49,971 bases of DNA from Jiangella asiatica (GCF_004349065.1 NZ_SMKZ01000050.1:1-49971), one strand, 5' to 3'; counted from the stretch's first letter, positions 16,365 to 26,496 are shown. The notes: generated from the sequence alone by a model not told the origin. Translations and numbers: made by a program.

Positions 16365-17249
16365 GTGACCACCCACATCGTGGCGCGGCTGCGCGCGGCG
16401 GGCTGCGTCTTCGCCGAGGACGAGGCGAGGCTGATCCTCGACACGGCCCGCACGCCGGCCGAGGTGGAGGCGATGGTCGAGCAGCGGGCCGGCGGGCTGC
16501 CCCTGGAACACGTCCTGGGCTGGGCGGAGTTCTGCGGGCTGCGCATCCAGGTCGACCCCGGCGTGTTCGTGCCGCGGCACCGCAGCGAGCTCCTGGTCGC
16601 GGCGGCGCGACGCCGGGTCCGGCCGGGTGCTGTCGTGGTCGACCTGTGCTGCGGGACCGGCGCGATCGGCCTGGCGGTGGTGAACGGGGTCGACGGGGTC
16701 GAGCTGCACGCCGCGGACGTCGACCCGGCCGCCGTCGCGTGCGCCCGCCGCAACGTCGAACCCGTCGGCGGGCGGGCGCACCTCGGCGACCTCGACGCTG
16801 CACTGCCGCCGACGCTGCGCGGGCGCGTCGACGTCCTGGTGGCCAGCCCGCCGTACGTGCCGACGACGGCGATCGGCCTGATGCCGGCGGAGGCGCGGGT
16901 CCACGAGCCGCGGCAGGCGCTGGACGGTGGTGCCGACGGGCTGGACCTGGTGCGCCGGCTGGCCACGGCCGCACCGGTCTGGCTGAGGGCCGGCGGAGTC
17001 CTGGTCCTCGAACTGAGCGAGGGGCAGGCGGCCGCGGCCGCGACGGCCGTCGAAGCGGCCGGGCTGACCGCCGCCGTCGAGCACGACGACGAGGGTGACG
17101 CGACCGTCGTCGTCGGCCGGTCGACCGCCGATGTTCAGCGCGGCCAGCCGGCCGCCAGCGCCGCGGCGGCGGCCGAGGCACGCGACACCGCGGCCTCCAC
17201 CGCGTCGTCCCCGGTGCCCCAGGTGCCGTCGAGCAACAGCGACGCGTAG
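16365..17249 (+). CDS. HemK-like N5-glutamine methyltransferase family protein
   Basis: 294 residues from a leaderless GTG. PLEHVLGWAEFCGLRIQVDPGVFVPRHRSELLV resembles PrmC's substrate-docking segment, followed by the SAM motif VVDLCCGTGAIGLAV and the catalytic loop A-S161-P-P-Y (PrmC has N-P-P-Y). Asn to Ser in this motif occurs in a paralogous 'putative N5-glutamine methyltransferase' group, so it is probably not the release-factor enzyme itself. The last ~38 residues (after TVVVGRS) are an Ala/Ser-rich run-on lying on top of the opposite-strand tetR gene, so the native C-terminus seems lost. Confidence 0.75.
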   Translation: MTTHIVARLRAAGCVFAEDEARLILDTARTPAEVEAMVEQRAGGLPLEHVLGWAEFCGLRIQVDPGVFVPRHRSELLVAAARRRVRPGAVVVDLCCGTGAIGLAVVNGVDGVELHAADVDPAAVACARRNVEPVGGRAHLGDLDAALPPTLRGRVDVLVASPPYVPTTAIGLMPAEARVHEPRQALDGGADGLDLVRRLATAAPVWLRAGGVLVLELSEGQAAAAATAVEAAGLTAAVEHDDEGDATVVVGRSTADVQRGQPAASAAAAAEARDTAASTASSPVPQVPSSNSDA

Positions 17250-17449
17250 CCCTGCGTCGCCGCGGCCACCAGTTCGTCACGGTCGGAGAAATGGCGGTAC
17301 GGAGCCGCCGACGTGACGCCGACCCGCCGGCTCGCCTCGGCGATGGAGAACCCGTGGATGCCCTGCTCGGCGATGAGCGCCACGGCCTCGTCGATCATGG
17401 CGTCGCGCAGGCCGCCATGGTGGCAGGTCTTCCTGGTCCGTTCCGGCAC
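17135..17449 (-). pseudogene. Truncated TetR-family regulator
   Basis: 104 residues from ATG 17449. The DNA-binding half is complete (HGGLRDAMIDEAVALIAEQG, FSIAEASRRVGVTSAAPYRHFSDRDELVAAATQGY), but the protein stops after AAALAAGWPR, where TetR proteins of this type continue for about another 90 residues of ligand/dimer domain. The end falls inside the 3' part of the convergent methyltransferase gene (115-bp overlap), pointing to a deletion that fused the two 3' ends. It may still bind DNA weakly but lacks the dimer interface, so it is scored as a broken gene. Confidence 0.65.
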
Positions 17450-17929
17450 GGTGATCAGCCTGAGGTTCCTACCTGGAGAGGAAGCGCACGCCGGTCAGCT
17501 CCTCCGACGCCGTGCAGAGCCGTCCGGCGGTCGCCAGGTCGTGCGACTGCGGGCTGGTGGAGACGACGCGGGGCGCACCGCGCGACTGTGCGACGCCGGA
17601 CGGGCCGATGCACTCGCCGCCGACCGCCGGCCCGGTCGCGGTCAGGTTCGACCTCGCCACGCCCGGGTGACAGGCGACGGAGAGGCGTGTGTGCCTCAGC
17701 AGGCTTGCATGCCTGGTGGAGCGTGCGCAGTCCTGGGGATGGGCTCGGCGAGCCGCAGCGATCCGCCACCCGCCTTCGCCCCGTCCGGCGAGCACGCGGC
17801 ACGCGGGCGGTACGCATATGTGCTCATTGCAGGGGGCGGCGCGAAAGCTGCTCCGCCGAGCGCGGCGGGCGGCGGGGCGCGCGGCCGGCGAACAGCCCTC
17901 TGGCGGAGCAGCGCGCCGGCGGGATGGCC
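17450..17929. other. Intergenic region without a recognisable gene
   Basis: The 480 bp between the starts of tetR (leftward) and the 3' end of the M14 peptidase hold dispersed repeat copy B at 17690-17740 and nothing else I can support. Open frames crossing it are shadows of the peptidase gene. Confidence 0.5.
17690..17740 (+). repeat. Dispersed palindromic repeat, copy B
   Basis: The core 17697-17718 is an 8-bp stem with one mismatch (CAGCAGGC / GCCTGGTG) around TTGCAT. Its flanks align with copy C (TGCTTCACCAGG... and CCTGGTGATG), making it a degraded member of the family. Confidence 0.55.
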
Positions 17930-20491
17930 TTACTGCCAGAGGGCGTTGGCGACCTGCGGGAACAGGCCCTCGGGGTGCGAGCGGTACAGGGGCTCGGTGC
18001 CGAACAGGGTGACGTCCGCGCCGTCGGCGACGCCGCTCACGACGACGGGCTGGCCGGCGGCGGCCTCTTGTCCGATCCAGTGTCCGGCGAGGAAGAACCC
18101 CTCGTCGCCGAGACGCTGGTCGACGCGGACGCCGTCGCCCAGGGCGGTGAAGTGGCGCGGTTCGCTGACGAACGACGACGGCAGAGCGCCGCCGGTCACC
18201 GGCGAGGCCGGGTCGTTGACCACGGCCACGATGCCGTTCGCGTCGCTGCGCGCCGGCACGGCGGTGACCGGCAGCAGCCCGGCGAGCTCGTTGAACGTGA
18301 CGCCGTCCTCGCCGCGTGCGACGATCGTGCCGCCGGCCGCGCGCCAGGCCGCGAACGCCTCCTGTTGCGTGCTGTCCAGCTGCACGGGGTTGAACCCCCT
18401 GGTCGAGACGTAGAGCGCGTCGAAGTCGTCGAACGCGTACTCGCCGGTGTTGAACCCGGCGGCGTTGATGTCGGTGGTGGGGAAGCCCATCCGGGCCAAG
18501 GCGTGCAGCTCGCCGGCCGGTGCGCTCGTCCCGACCAGGCGCACGTCGACGGGGACCGCCCCACGCACGTCCGACGCCCTGAGCGCGGTGAAGGCGATGC
18601 CGTAGGTTGCCGCCGCGTCCTGCACAAGACCGCGCGCCGACCCCGGCACCGTGAATGTCCCGTCGCCCGTTCGCCGCACCGGCACCCCCGACGCGACGAA
18701 CGCGTTCACCGCCTGGATGCCGGCCAACGTGTCGCCGCTGAAGCCGTAGTGAGCGGGCCGGCCGGGCGCCACCCAGCCCGTCGGCGCCACCGACTCCAGC
18801 GGTGACAGTGCCCGCACGTCCAGCGAGCCACCAGCCGGCACCGTCGCCACCGGCGCGCCCCACAGGTGCCCCTGGCTCCACGCGGAGATGTCGTACATGG
18901 TTGGGAAGTTCGTGGTCACGTCGCGGCCGACGTCGAGGATCGTGTTGGCCAGGCCGCGCTTGGACTGGTGCAGGTCCACGACGTACGAGCCGGCGGGATA
19001 GACCTCGCCGCCGGCGGTGAACGGCCGCCGCGCCTGATGCACCTCGACGTCGTTGTCGAGAAGGAACTGCGCCAGTCGCGCGGCGGCCGCGTCTCCGCGC
19101 CGCTCGGCCGGGATGACGTAGGCCCGCGGGTAGTCCTGCAGGAACGTCTTCCCGTTCTCACCGAGGGCCAGCGACAGCGCCAGCTCGTCGTCGATCGGCC
19201 GCGACGCCTCACCGGCGTCGCCGCGCCGGAAGATCTCCAGCTGGTCGGCGAGCAGGCTCATCCGGTTCTCGTGCGCCCAGGCGAAGTTCGCCTCGATGGT
19301 GGCCCGGGCGACGGCGGTGTTGATGCGGGTGTACTCGTGCCGGATCGCCGGGTCCGGCTCGTCGCGCGGGTTGTGCGGGATCTCGACGGTGTGCCCGACG
19401 GCGCCGTGGTACATCGCGTACATCGGCGTGAAGATCGGCGGCCAGTCGTCCCAGCCGTCGGTCTGGTTGCGGAACGGGATGTTGACCTCCGTGACGCTCG
19501 GCTCGCCGAGTGCCAGCACCGCCGCCTCCATGGCCAGCCCGTTGCGGATGGCCTGCCGGATGTAGAGGTCGTACTCGTAGTTCTCGCCGTGCGGCCCGGT
19601 GGTCGGCTCGATCAGAGTCGTTCCGGTGTAGCCGTGCTCGTCCAGCATGGTCAGCGGGTCGTAGCGGATGAGCTGGTCGCGGACGGCGCGCGACTCCGGC
19701 TGCGATGCGGTGATGTAGTCGCGGTTGATGTCGAAGCCGTTGCCGTTGGCGCGGGTCCCAGCGATCCGCCCGTCCGGGTTGTTCGTCACGACCATCGCGA
19801 TGACGTGCTGGTCGAGCAGCTCGGCGACCTCGGGGTCGTACGAGAACGCCAGGTCGTCCAAGACCTGCAGGGTCGCGTCGGTGCCCTCCCACTCGTTGCC
19901 GTGGATGTTGCTGTTGACGAACAGCGGCGACTTCCAGTCGTCGTACTCGCCGGCCTCGAACGCGGCGATGGCGGCGACGGGGTCGTCGGTGCGCAGGTCG
20001 GACAGCCGCTGCCACTCCGCCCACTCCGCGTCGGTCATCGGCGAAGTGACGACGACGAGGTGCAGGTCGCGGCCGAGGGCGGACTGACCGATGATCTCGA
20101 CGCTGACCCGCTCGCTCTCCTGCAGCGCCCGCAGCGCCGGCGGGATCGCGTGGTACGGCGTCAGGTTCATCGGGATGGAGGCGTCGTCCGGGTTGACGGG
20201 CACGTCCTCGATGACGTCGTCATGGGGCTGGCCGGGCAGGTCGGCCGCGGTGACGGAGAAGGGCGTCGGCAGGCCCTCCGCTGACGGCGCACCGGTCCCG
20301 GCGTCGGCCGGCGGCGACGTCGCCGGCCGAGACCGATCCTCGGGGGCGCGCACCGCCGGCTGGAGCGTGCCAACGCCGGCGGACGGGCCGCTAGAGGGGT
20401 CGGCGACGGGATCGGCGGTGGCGCCGAGCGCCGTCGTCACCGTGACCATCACACCCGCGATGCCGGCGACGGGCAGCGTGCGAGTCCACAT
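17930..20491 (-). CDS. Secreted M14-family zinc carboxypeptidase-like protein
   Basis: 853 residues from ATG 20491 with GAGGGAG ahead. Signal peptide (LPVAGIAGVMVTVTTALGATA), a Pro/Ala-rich spacer, then the M14 domain from about 115: NSNIHGNEWEGTD gives the zinc pair His197/Glu200, VVTNNPDGR and NGFDINRDY give the substrate-carboxylate region, and MLDEHGY and HTVEIP follow. From about 480 the chain continues with two or more domains of unknown type (VDVRLVGTSAPAGELHALARMG, FDALYVSTRGFN). Probably an exported peptidase attacking peptides or cell-wall fragments. It is divergent from the subtilase gene with a 262-bp shared upstream region; the two may be co-regulated. Confidence 0.85.
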   Translation of the reverse strand: MWTRTLPVAGIAGVMVTVTTALGATADPVADPSSGPSAGVGTLQPAVRAPEDRSRPATSPPADAGTGAPSAEGLPTPFSVTAADLPGQPHDDVIEDVPVNPDDASIPMNLTPYHAIPPALRALQESERVSVEIIGQSALGRDLHLVVVTSPMTDAEWAEWQRLSDLRTDDPVAAIAAFEAGEYDDWKSPLFVNSNIHGNEWEGTDATLQVLDDLAFSYDPEVAELLDQHVIAMVVTNNPDGRIAGTRANGNGFDINRDYITASQPESRAVRDQLIRYDPLTMLDEHGYTGTTLIEPTTGPHGENYEYDLYIRQAIRNGLAMEAAVLALGEPSVTEVNIPFRNQTDGWDDWPPIFTPMYAMYHGAVGHTVEIPHNPRDEPDPAIRHEYTRINTAVARATIEANFAWAHENRMSLLADQLEIFRRGDAGEASRPIDDELALSLALGENGKTFLQDYPRAYVIPAERRGDAAAARLAQFLLDNDVEVHQARRPFTAGGEVYPAGSYVVDLHQSKRGLANTILDVGRDVTTNFPTMYDISAWSQGHLWGAPVATVPAGGSLDVRALSPLESVAPTGWVAPGRPAHYGFSGDTLAGIQAVNAFVASGVPVRRTGDGTFTVPGSARGLVQDAAATYGIAFTALRASDVRGAVPVDVRLVGTSAPAGELHALARMGFPTTDINAAGFNTGEYAFDDFDALYVSTRGFNPVQLDSTQQEAFAAWRAAGGTIVARGEDGVTFNELAGLLPVTAVPARSDANGIVAVVNDPASPVTGGALPSSFVSEPRHFTALGDGVRVDQRLGDEGFFLAGHWIGQEAAAGQPVVVSGVADGADVTLFGTEPLYRSHPEGLFPQVANALWQ

Positions 20492-20753
20492 GGCGACTCC
20501 CTCGTTGATCGCGGGCTGCGCGGGTGCTGATCATCCTGGCGTCTCCGGGCCGGCCGTGACAAGAGTTGCCGGCGATCACGATCCGTCCGATATGCGGCAC
20601 AGCGAGCCGCCCGTTTCGGGATGACTTTCCGTGACAAAATCGAGCGACTTGCCGTCATCGGCTTCCAATCGGGGTGAACCCGGCCATAGGTTACGGTTCG
20701 ACCCGCCCGATCGGCGGGGCTTGTCATGCCTTTCGACTTCATGAGGAGCGTCG

Positions 20754-23510
20754 ATGACACGACCATCGAGAGCACCCGGCAGGCGGGCCGTCATCCGGCG
20801 CGCCGGCTTGGCGGCCACGGCCGGGATCGCGCTGACGACCGGGACGCTGGTCTCGCTCACCGCCGTCTCCGCCGATCCGGCAGCCGACGGGTACCTCGGC
20901 TCGGCCGCGGAGCTCGCCGGTGCCCCGGCCGCCGACGGCGAGCTGGTGCCGTCGCCGACCGGTTCCTGGTTCGTCGAGCTCACCAGTGAGCCGGTGGCCG
21001 AGGGCGGCACCCGTGCGGCGGCGCGGCGCCAGCAGGACCGGCTCCTCGCCGAGGCCGCGACGCTCGATGCCGACCTCGACGTCCGCTACCGCTACGACCG
21101 GCTGTGGAACGGACTGTCCGTCACCGCATCGCAGGCCGACATCGCGCGCATCGCCGGCTCCCGCGAGGTGACCGCCGTCTACCCGGTGGTCGCCGTCGAG
21201 GCGCCCGACCCGGCACAGACCGTGCCGGCCATGGACTCCGCGCTCGGCATGACCGGCGCCGACATCGCGCAGAGCGAGCTGGGCCTGACCGGCGAGGGCC
21301 TCCAGGTCGGCATCATCGACACCGGCATCGACATCGATCACCCGGACCTCGGCGGCGACGGCGAGCCCGGCGGCACGGTGTTCCCGACCGACCGGGTCGT
21401 CGCCGGCCACGACTTCGTCGGCGACCACTACAACGCCGACGACACCTCGGCCGCCTATCAGCCGACACCGCAGCCCGACGACAACCCGGACGACTGCAAC
21501 GGACACGGCAGTCACGTCGCCGGGATCGTCGGCGCGAACGGCGACAGCGCCACCGGCGGCGTGCTCGGTGTCGCTCCCGGCGTGGAGTTCGGCGCGTACC
21601 GCGTCTTCGGCTGCGGCGGCTCGACGACCTCCGACATCATCCTCGCCGCGCTGGAGCGCGCGCACGCCGATGGCATGGACGTCGTGAACATGAGCCTCGG
21701 CGCCGGCTTCGTCACCTGGCCGGAGTACCCGACCGCCGTCGCCAGCGACGCGCTGGCCGACGCCGGCATCGTCGTGGTGGCCTCCATCGGCAACAACGGC
21801 GCCTCCGGCACCTGGTCCGCCGGTGCCCCGGGCGTGGGCGACAAGGTCATCGGTGTCGCGTCGTTCGACAACACCGAGTACGACGCCCAGATGTTCACCG
21901 CGTCGCCGGACGACCGCGAGTTCGGGTACAGCCCGGCCGCGGCCGCGCCGGACGTGCCGACCGAGGGCAGCCTGCCGATGTCGCGCACCGGCACCCCGGC
22001 CGCGACCGCCGACGCGTGCACCGCGACCGGGCCGCTGCCGGACCTCACCGCAACCGCGGCCCTGATCGAGCGCGGCACCTGCTCGTTCTACGAGAAGGCG
22101 ATCAACGCGCAGAACGCCGGCGCCGCGGCCGTCGTCCTCTACAACAACGTCGCCGGCGCCTTCGCCCCGACGGTCGCGCCGACGACCCCGGCCGACCCCC
22201 CGGTCACCATCCCCGTCGTCGCGGTCTCGCAGGCCGACGGCCTCGAGCTGGACAGCCGCATCGCGGCCGGCACCACCACGCTGACGTGGACGGACGAGAC
22301 GACCACCGTCGAGAACGTCACCGGCGGGCTGATCTCGTCGTTCAGCTCTTACGGAATGGCCGCCGACCTGACGCTCAAGCCGGACCTCGGCGCACCTGGC
22401 GGGCTGATCCGGTCGACCTACCCGCTGGAGAGCGACGGCTACGCCGTCATCTCCGGCACCTCCATGGCGTCGCCGCACGTGGCCGGCGCGGTCGCGCTGT
22501 TGCTGGAAGCCCACCCGGAGCTCGAGGTGGGCGAGGTGCGCGACGTGCTGCAGAACCACGCCGATCCCGCCGACTGGTCGCTCGTCCCGGACCAGGGCTA
22601 CGTCGAGCCGGCGCTCCGTCAGGGCGCGGGCATGCTCGACGTCGACGCCGCCATCCTGGCCGAGACCGCGGTCACGCCGGGCAAGGTGTCGCTCGGGGAG
22701 AGCGAGACCGGCCCCGCGACGCGCACGCTCACGCTCACCAACGCCGGCGACGCCGACGTCACCTACGAGTTATCGCACATCGACACCGTCAGCACCGGCG
22801 ACGCGCCGAACAACCCCGGCTTCTACCTGGGCGGGGCCACCGTCGACTTCGGCGCGTCCTCCGTCACGGTGCCGGCCGGCGGCGAGGCGTCGCTGGAGGT
22901 CACGGTCACCGCACCGGACGAGCCGGCTCTCGGCCAGTACGGCGGCTACCTCGTGCTGACCCCGGCCGACGGCGAGCCGCTGCGGGTGCCGTACGCCGGC
23001 TTCATCGGCGACTACCAGGACCTGCCGATCCTGACCGACGCCGGGTTCGGGCTGCCGGGCCTCGGCGACGTCACCGCGTGCGACCGGTACGTCGGCGTCG
23101 ACTGCACCATGGGAGGCGAGTACGCGCTGCTGCCCGACGGCGCGACGTTCACGATGACGGAGGGCGACTACCCGGTGATCATCGCGCACCTGGAGCACCA
23201 GGCGCAGAACGTCTCGGTGCAGCTGTTCCACGCCAGGGCCGACGGCACGGCCGGGCGTCCGTACGCCGGCAGCCTCAACACCGTCCTGTCCGAGGACTTC
23301 GTCGGCCGCAGCGGCGCGGCGACGGCGTTCACGCCCTACGTCTGGGACGGCACCCGGCCGCGCGGCACCGGAACCGACCGGCGGGTCGAAGTGCCCGACG
23401 GCCGCTACGTCCTGCGGTTGACGGCCACCGCGCCGCTGGGCGACCCGTCGAACCCCGACCACGTGGAGACCTGGGACTCGCCGGTCATCACGGTTGACCG
23501 CGACGGCTGA
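20754..23510 (+). CDS. Secreted S8 subtilisin-like serine peptidase with PA insert
   Basis: 918 residues from ATG 20754 (AGGAG five bases ahead). An RR-containing signal (RRAVIRRAGLAATAGIALTTGTL) leads into an I9-type propeptide (about 65-155), then the catalytic domain with Asp189 (IIDTGID), His251 (NGHGSHVAG) and Ser570 (SGTSMASPHVAG). A PA domain (about 395-500; LIERGTCSFYEKAINAQNAGAAAVVLYNN) is inserted between His and Ser, as in Vpr/C5a-peptidase types. After Ser570 come an Fn3-like domain (VSLGESETGPATRTLTLTNAGD) and a C-terminal beta-rich region ending ITVDRDG. Exported, self-processed endopeptidase. A strong hairpin follows the stop. Confidence 0.92.
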   Translation: MTRPSRAPGRRAVIRRAGLAATAGIALTTGTLVSLTAVSADPAADGYLGSAAELAGAPAADGELVPSPTGSWFVELTSEPVAEGGTRAAARRQQDRLLAEAATLDADLDVRYRYDRLWNGLSVTASQADIARIAGSREVTAVYPVVAVEAPDPAQTVPAMDSALGMTGADIAQSELGLTGEGLQVGIIDTGIDIDHPDLGGDGEPGGTVFPTDRVVAGHDFVGDHYNADDTSAAYQPTPQPDDNPDDCNGHGSHVAGIVGANGDSATGGVLGVAPGVEFGAYRVFGCGGSTTSDIILAALERAHADGMDVVNMSLGAGFVTWPEYPTAVASDALADAGIVVVASIGNNGASGTWSAGAPGVGDKVIGVASFDNTEYDAQMFTASPDDREFGYSPAAAAPDVPTEGSLPMSRTGTPAATADACTATGPLPDLTATAALIERGTCSFYEKAINAQNAGAAAVVLYNNVAGAFAPTVAPTTPADPPVTIPVVAVSQADGLELDSRIAAGTTTLTWTDETTTVENVTGGLISSFSSYGMAADLTLKPDLGAPGGLIRSTYPLESDGYAVISGTSMASPHVAGAVALLLEAHPELEVGEVRDVLQNHADPADWSLVPDQGYVEPALRQGAGMLDVDAAILAETAVTPGKVSLGESETGPATRTLTLTNAGDADVTYELSHIDTVSTGDAPNNPGFYLGGATVDFGASSVTVPAGGEASLEVTVTAPDEPALGQYGGYLVLTPADGEPLRVPYAGFIGDYQDLPILTDAGFGLPGLGDVTACDRYVGVDCTMGGEYALLPDGATFTMTEGDYPVIIAHLEHQAQNVSVQLFHARADGTAGRPYAGSLNTVLSEDFVGRSGAATAFTPYVWDGTRPRGTGTDRRVEVPDGRYVLRLTATAPLGDPSNPDHVETWDSPVITVDRDG

Positions 23511-23522
23511 CGTCGTCTGGTT

Positions 23523-23572
23523 GATCGAGAGGGCGCCGCTACCCCGCCACGGGTACCGGCGCCCTGTCGATC
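23523..23572 (+). terminator. Strong hairpin after the subtilase gene
   Basis: GATCGA-g-AGGGCGCCG-c-TACCC pairs with GGGTA-c-CGGCGCCCT-g-TCGATC: twenty pairs with three symmetric mismatches and a 6-base loop. No T-run. Confidence 0.75.
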
Positions 23573-23577
23573 ACGCG

Positions 23578-23751
23578 TCAGAGGTGCAGTCGGATCTCCA
23601 CGCCGGCCGGCGCGGCATCGGCGATCTTGCGGCCACGGATCAGCCGCAGCACATATGCGGACACCGACATCCTCTCGGCGGCGGCTCGGGTGCGCAGCAC
23701 GGCGTGGGTGTCGTCCGGGACGTCACGGACCTAGAGGCTGCGCGTGCTCAT
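23578..23751 (-). pseudogene. Broken ribbon-helix-helix antitoxin gene
   Basis: Reading from ATG 23751 gives MSTRSL, then an in-frame TAG (23733-23731), then VRDVPDDTHAVLRTRAAAER, MSVSAYVLRLIRGRK and LHL-stop. This is the layout of VapB/FitA-type antitoxins (beta strand, VPDD turn, two helices), interrupted inside the DNA-binding strand by one nonsense codon. No start codon lies between the TAG and the VPDD turn. No PIN-domain or other toxin gene lies beside it; the next gene on this side is the subtilase on the opposite strand. An orphan, probably dead, antitoxin. Confidence 0.65.
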
Positions 23752-23800
23752 CGATCGATGCTGGCACTCTGCTATCAGTCATCGCAGGATGCGACACCGG

Positions 23801-25669
23801 TCAGCCGGGGCGGAGCCAGAGGGTGCCCAAGGGCGGCAGGCGCAGCCGGGCCGACGCGGGCCGGCCGTGCCAGGGCTCGTCGACGGCGCTGACGGTGCCG
23901 AGGTTGCCCACGTCGGAGCCGCCGTAGACGCCGGCATCGGTGTTGATCAGCTCCTGCCACCGCCCGGCGACGGGAAGGCCGAGCCGGTACCCCTCGTGGG
24001 GAAGCGCGGAGAAGTTGGCCACGCACACCAGCACCTCGTCGTCCGGGCCGTGGCGCAGGAACGAGAAGACGTTGCCGGCGGCATCATTGGCGTCGATCCA
24101 CTCGAAGCCGGCCGGGTCGGCGTCGCGGGCCCAGAGCTGCGGCGCGTCGCGGTAGGCGCGGTTGAGGTCGGCCACCAGCCGCCGCAGGCCGGCGTGGTCG
24201 GGGCGGTCGAGCAGGTGCCACTCGAGCTCGCGGGACTCCGCCCACTCCGACTCCTGGCCGAACTCGCCACCCATGAACAGCACCTGCTTGCCCGGGTGCG
24301 CCCACATGAATGCGTAGAACGCGCGCAGGTTGGCCAGCTGTTGCCAGTGGTCGCCGGGCATCTTGCGCAGCAGCGAGCCCTTGCCGTGCACGACCTCGTC
24401 GTGCGACAGCGGCAGCACGAAGTTCTCGCTGAACGCGTACATCATCGAGAACGTCATCTGGTGATGGTGGTACTGCCGGTGGATGGGGTCTCGCGACAGG
24501 TAGCTGAGGGAGTCGTGCATCCAGCCCATGTTCCACTTCAGCCCGAAGCCCAACCCGCCCAGATGGGTCGGCCGGGTGACGCCGGGCCAGGCCGTGGACT
24601 CCTCGGCGATGGTGACGATGCCCGGCACGGAGCGGTACGCCGTCGCGTTGGTCTCCTGCAGGAACGCGATGGCGTCGAGGTTCTCGCGACCGCCGTGGAC
24701 GTTGGGCAGCCACGTGCCGTCCGGCCGGGAGTAATCGAGGTAGAGCATCGAGGCGACGGCGTCGACCCGCAGGCCGTCGATGTGGTACTCGGTCAGCCAG
24801 AACAGCGCGTTGGCGACCAGGAAGTTGCGCACCTCGGGCCGGCCGAAGTCGAAGACGTACGTGCCCCAGTCCGGATGCTCGCCGCGGCGCGGATCGGCGT
24901 GCTCGTAGAGCGGGGTGCCGTCGAACCGGGCCAGCGCCCAGTCGTCGCGCGGGAAGTGTGCCGGGACCCAGTCCAGGATCACCCCGATTCCGGCCCGGTG
25001 CAGGGTGTCGACCAGGAACTTGAAGTCGTCGGGGGTGCCGAACCGGGCGGTCGGCGCGTAGTACGACGTCACCTGGTAGCCCCACGAGCCGCCGAACGGG
25101 TGCTCGGCCACCGGCAGCAACTCGACGTGGGTGAAGCCGAGGTCGGTGACGTAGTCGGCCAGCTCCACGGCGGCCTGGCGGTAGGAGCGTCCGCGCCGCC
25201 ACGAGCCCAGGTGCACCTCGTACACCGACATCGGCGTGTCATGGGCCGACCGGGGCCGCCCGGCCAGCCAGACGTCGTCGTTCCACACGTAGTGCGACCG
25301 GTGCACGATCGATGCCCGCGCCGGCGGCACCTCGGTGCGGAACGCCATCGGGTCGGCCTTGTCGCGCCACACCCCGTCCGCGCCGCGCACCTTGTACTTG
25401 TACAACGCGCCGTCGCCGGCCTCGGGAACGAAGGCTGCCCAGATGCCGCCACTCAGCCGCGTCATCGGGTTGGCGCCGCCGTTCCAGCCGTTGAAGTCGC
25501 CTGCCACCTCGACCGCGCGGGCACTCGGCGCCCAGACGGTGAATGCCGTTCCTTCGACGCCGTCGATGCTGGTCACGTGCGCGCCGAGGACGTCCCAGAG
25601 GCGCTCGTGCCGGCCCTCACCGATGAGGTGGAGGTCGACCTCGCCCAGCAGTTGCTGCGCATCGATCAT
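23801..25669 (-). CDS. glgB: 1,4-alpha-glucan branching enzyme GlgB
   Basis: 622 residues. One N-terminal CBM48-like domain ([27 protein letters not shown]), the GH13 barrel with [19 protein letters not shown], catalytic Asp in [18 protein letters not shown], acid/base Glu in IVTIAEEST and [13 protein letters not shown], and the C-terminal all-beta domain. It makes alpha-1,6 branches in glycogen-like glucan. Branching enzymes of about 730 residues carry a second N-terminal domain that this one lacks. ATG 25669 ([12 protein letters not shown]) is chosen because it lies just after the upstream gene's stop; an earlier start at 25735 would overlap it. Last gene of the treS-mak-X-glgB strand. Confidence 0.92.
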   Translation of the reverse strand: MIDAQQLLGEVDLHLIGEGRHERLWDVLGAHVTSIDGVEGTAFTVWAPSARAVEVAGDFNGWNGGANPMTRLSGGIWAAFVPEAGDGALYKYKVRGADGVWRDKADPMAFRTEVPPARASIVHRSHYVWNDDVWLAGRPRSAHDTPMSVYEVHLGSWRRGRSYRQAAVELADYVTDLGFTHVELLPVAEHPFGGSWGYQVTSYYAPTARFGTPDDFKFLVDTLHRAGIGVILDWVPAHFPRDDWALARFDGTPLYEHADPRRGEHPDWGTYVFDFGRPEVRNFLVANALFWLTEYHIDGLRVDAVASMLYLDYSRPDGTWLPNVHGGRENLDAIAFLQETNATAYRSVPGIVTIAEESTAWPGVTRPTHLGGLGFGLKWNMGWMHDSLSYLSRDPIHRQYHHHQMTFSMMYAFSENFVLPLSHDEVVHGKGSLLRKMPGDHWQQLANLRAFYAFMWAHPGKQVLFMGGEFGQESEWAESRELEWHLLDRPDHAGLRRLVADLNRAYRDAPQLWARDADPAGFEWIDANDAAGNVFSFLRHGPDDEVLVCVANFSALPHEGYRLGLPVAGRWQELINTDAGVYGGSDVGNLGTVSAVDEPWHGRPASARLRLPPLGTLWLRPG

Positions 25670-25679
25670 TCCGACGAGC

Positions 25680-26303
25680 TTAGCTGTCGAAGGGCTGTGG
25701 TCGGTGGTGGGTGTCGCGGATCTCCGGAGGGCCATCGAGGCGCCGGTAGCGCAGCAGCAGCACGCCTTTCGCGAACGCCTTCGGCGGTTCGGCCAGCGCG
25801 AACCTGGTGGGTGCTGTGCCGTCGGGGAAGATCTTCTTGCCCTGCCCGATCACGACCGGACACATCCACAGGTTCACCTGGTCGACCAGGCCTTCGCGGA
25901 ACAGGGTCTGCAGCAGGTTCCCGCTGCCCCAGGTGTGGATCTGCCGATGGCGCTCGCGCAGTTCGGGCACCTGGGTGGCCGCGTCGGAGATCTGGGTGCT
26001 GGTATCCCAGGACAGCTCCGGCGTGCCGCGGGAGGCGACGTATTTGGGGACCCGGTCGAAGGCCCGCCCGATCTCGTCGGGCTGGCCCGGCCAGTAGGCG
26101 CGGAAGATGTCGTACGTCGTGCGACCCAGCAGGAGCGCGTCGGATACCCGGACGTCCGCGTTCACCTGTTCGCCGGACCCCGGATCCCAGAACGGGCGCT
26201 CCCAGCCGGCGTACTCGAAGTCTCTGTCCTGCTCGGTGGGTCCACCGTTGGCCTGGATCACGCCGTCGAGCGTGACGTTCATGTTGACGTGCAGCTCACC
26301 CAT
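25680..26303 (-). CDS. Dihydrofolate reductase-like (RibD C-terminal) family protein
   Basis: 207 residues from ATG 26303, with GAGGAGA seven bases ahead. The start [21 protein letters not shown], then [75 protein letters not shown] and [22 protein letters not shown] are typical of the YyaP/YwjB-like relatives of DHFR/RibD. It binds NADPH, but the true substrate is generally unknown. Oddly, it sits inside the trehalose/glucan gene string, 193 bp after mak and 10 bp before glgB; it may be a later insertion that keeps transcription of glgB going. Confidence 0.85.
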   Translation of the reverse strand: MGELHVNMNVTLDGVIQANGGPTEQDRDFEYAGWERPFWDPGSGEQVNADVRVSDALLLGRTTYDIFRAYWPGQPDEIGRAFDRVPKYVASRGTPELSWDTSTQISDAATQVPELRERHRQIHTWGSGNLLQTLFREGLVDQVNLWMCPVVIGQGKKIFPDGTAPTRFALAEPPKAFAKGVLLLRYRRLDGPPEIRDTHHRPQPFDS

Positions 26304-26496
26304 GTCCCCGTCTCCTCGTCGTTCTCGTCCGTTCGGATCGTCTCCGCGGTCAGCATCCGATCGGCGCTTGGGACCCACTCGACGAGATCGTAGTCTCGGC
26401 TCGGCTCGGCTCGGCCGGCTTCGGGTGCGGCGCCAGGACGATGTCGGGCGGGGCCGCGGAGAACCTGCTCACCCCGTAGCCCAGCACCGCCAGGGG

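Noticed and set aside
26398-26428. Short CTCGG tandem repeats between the DHFR-like gene and mak
   Set aside because: Only about four 5-bp units; no sign of function.
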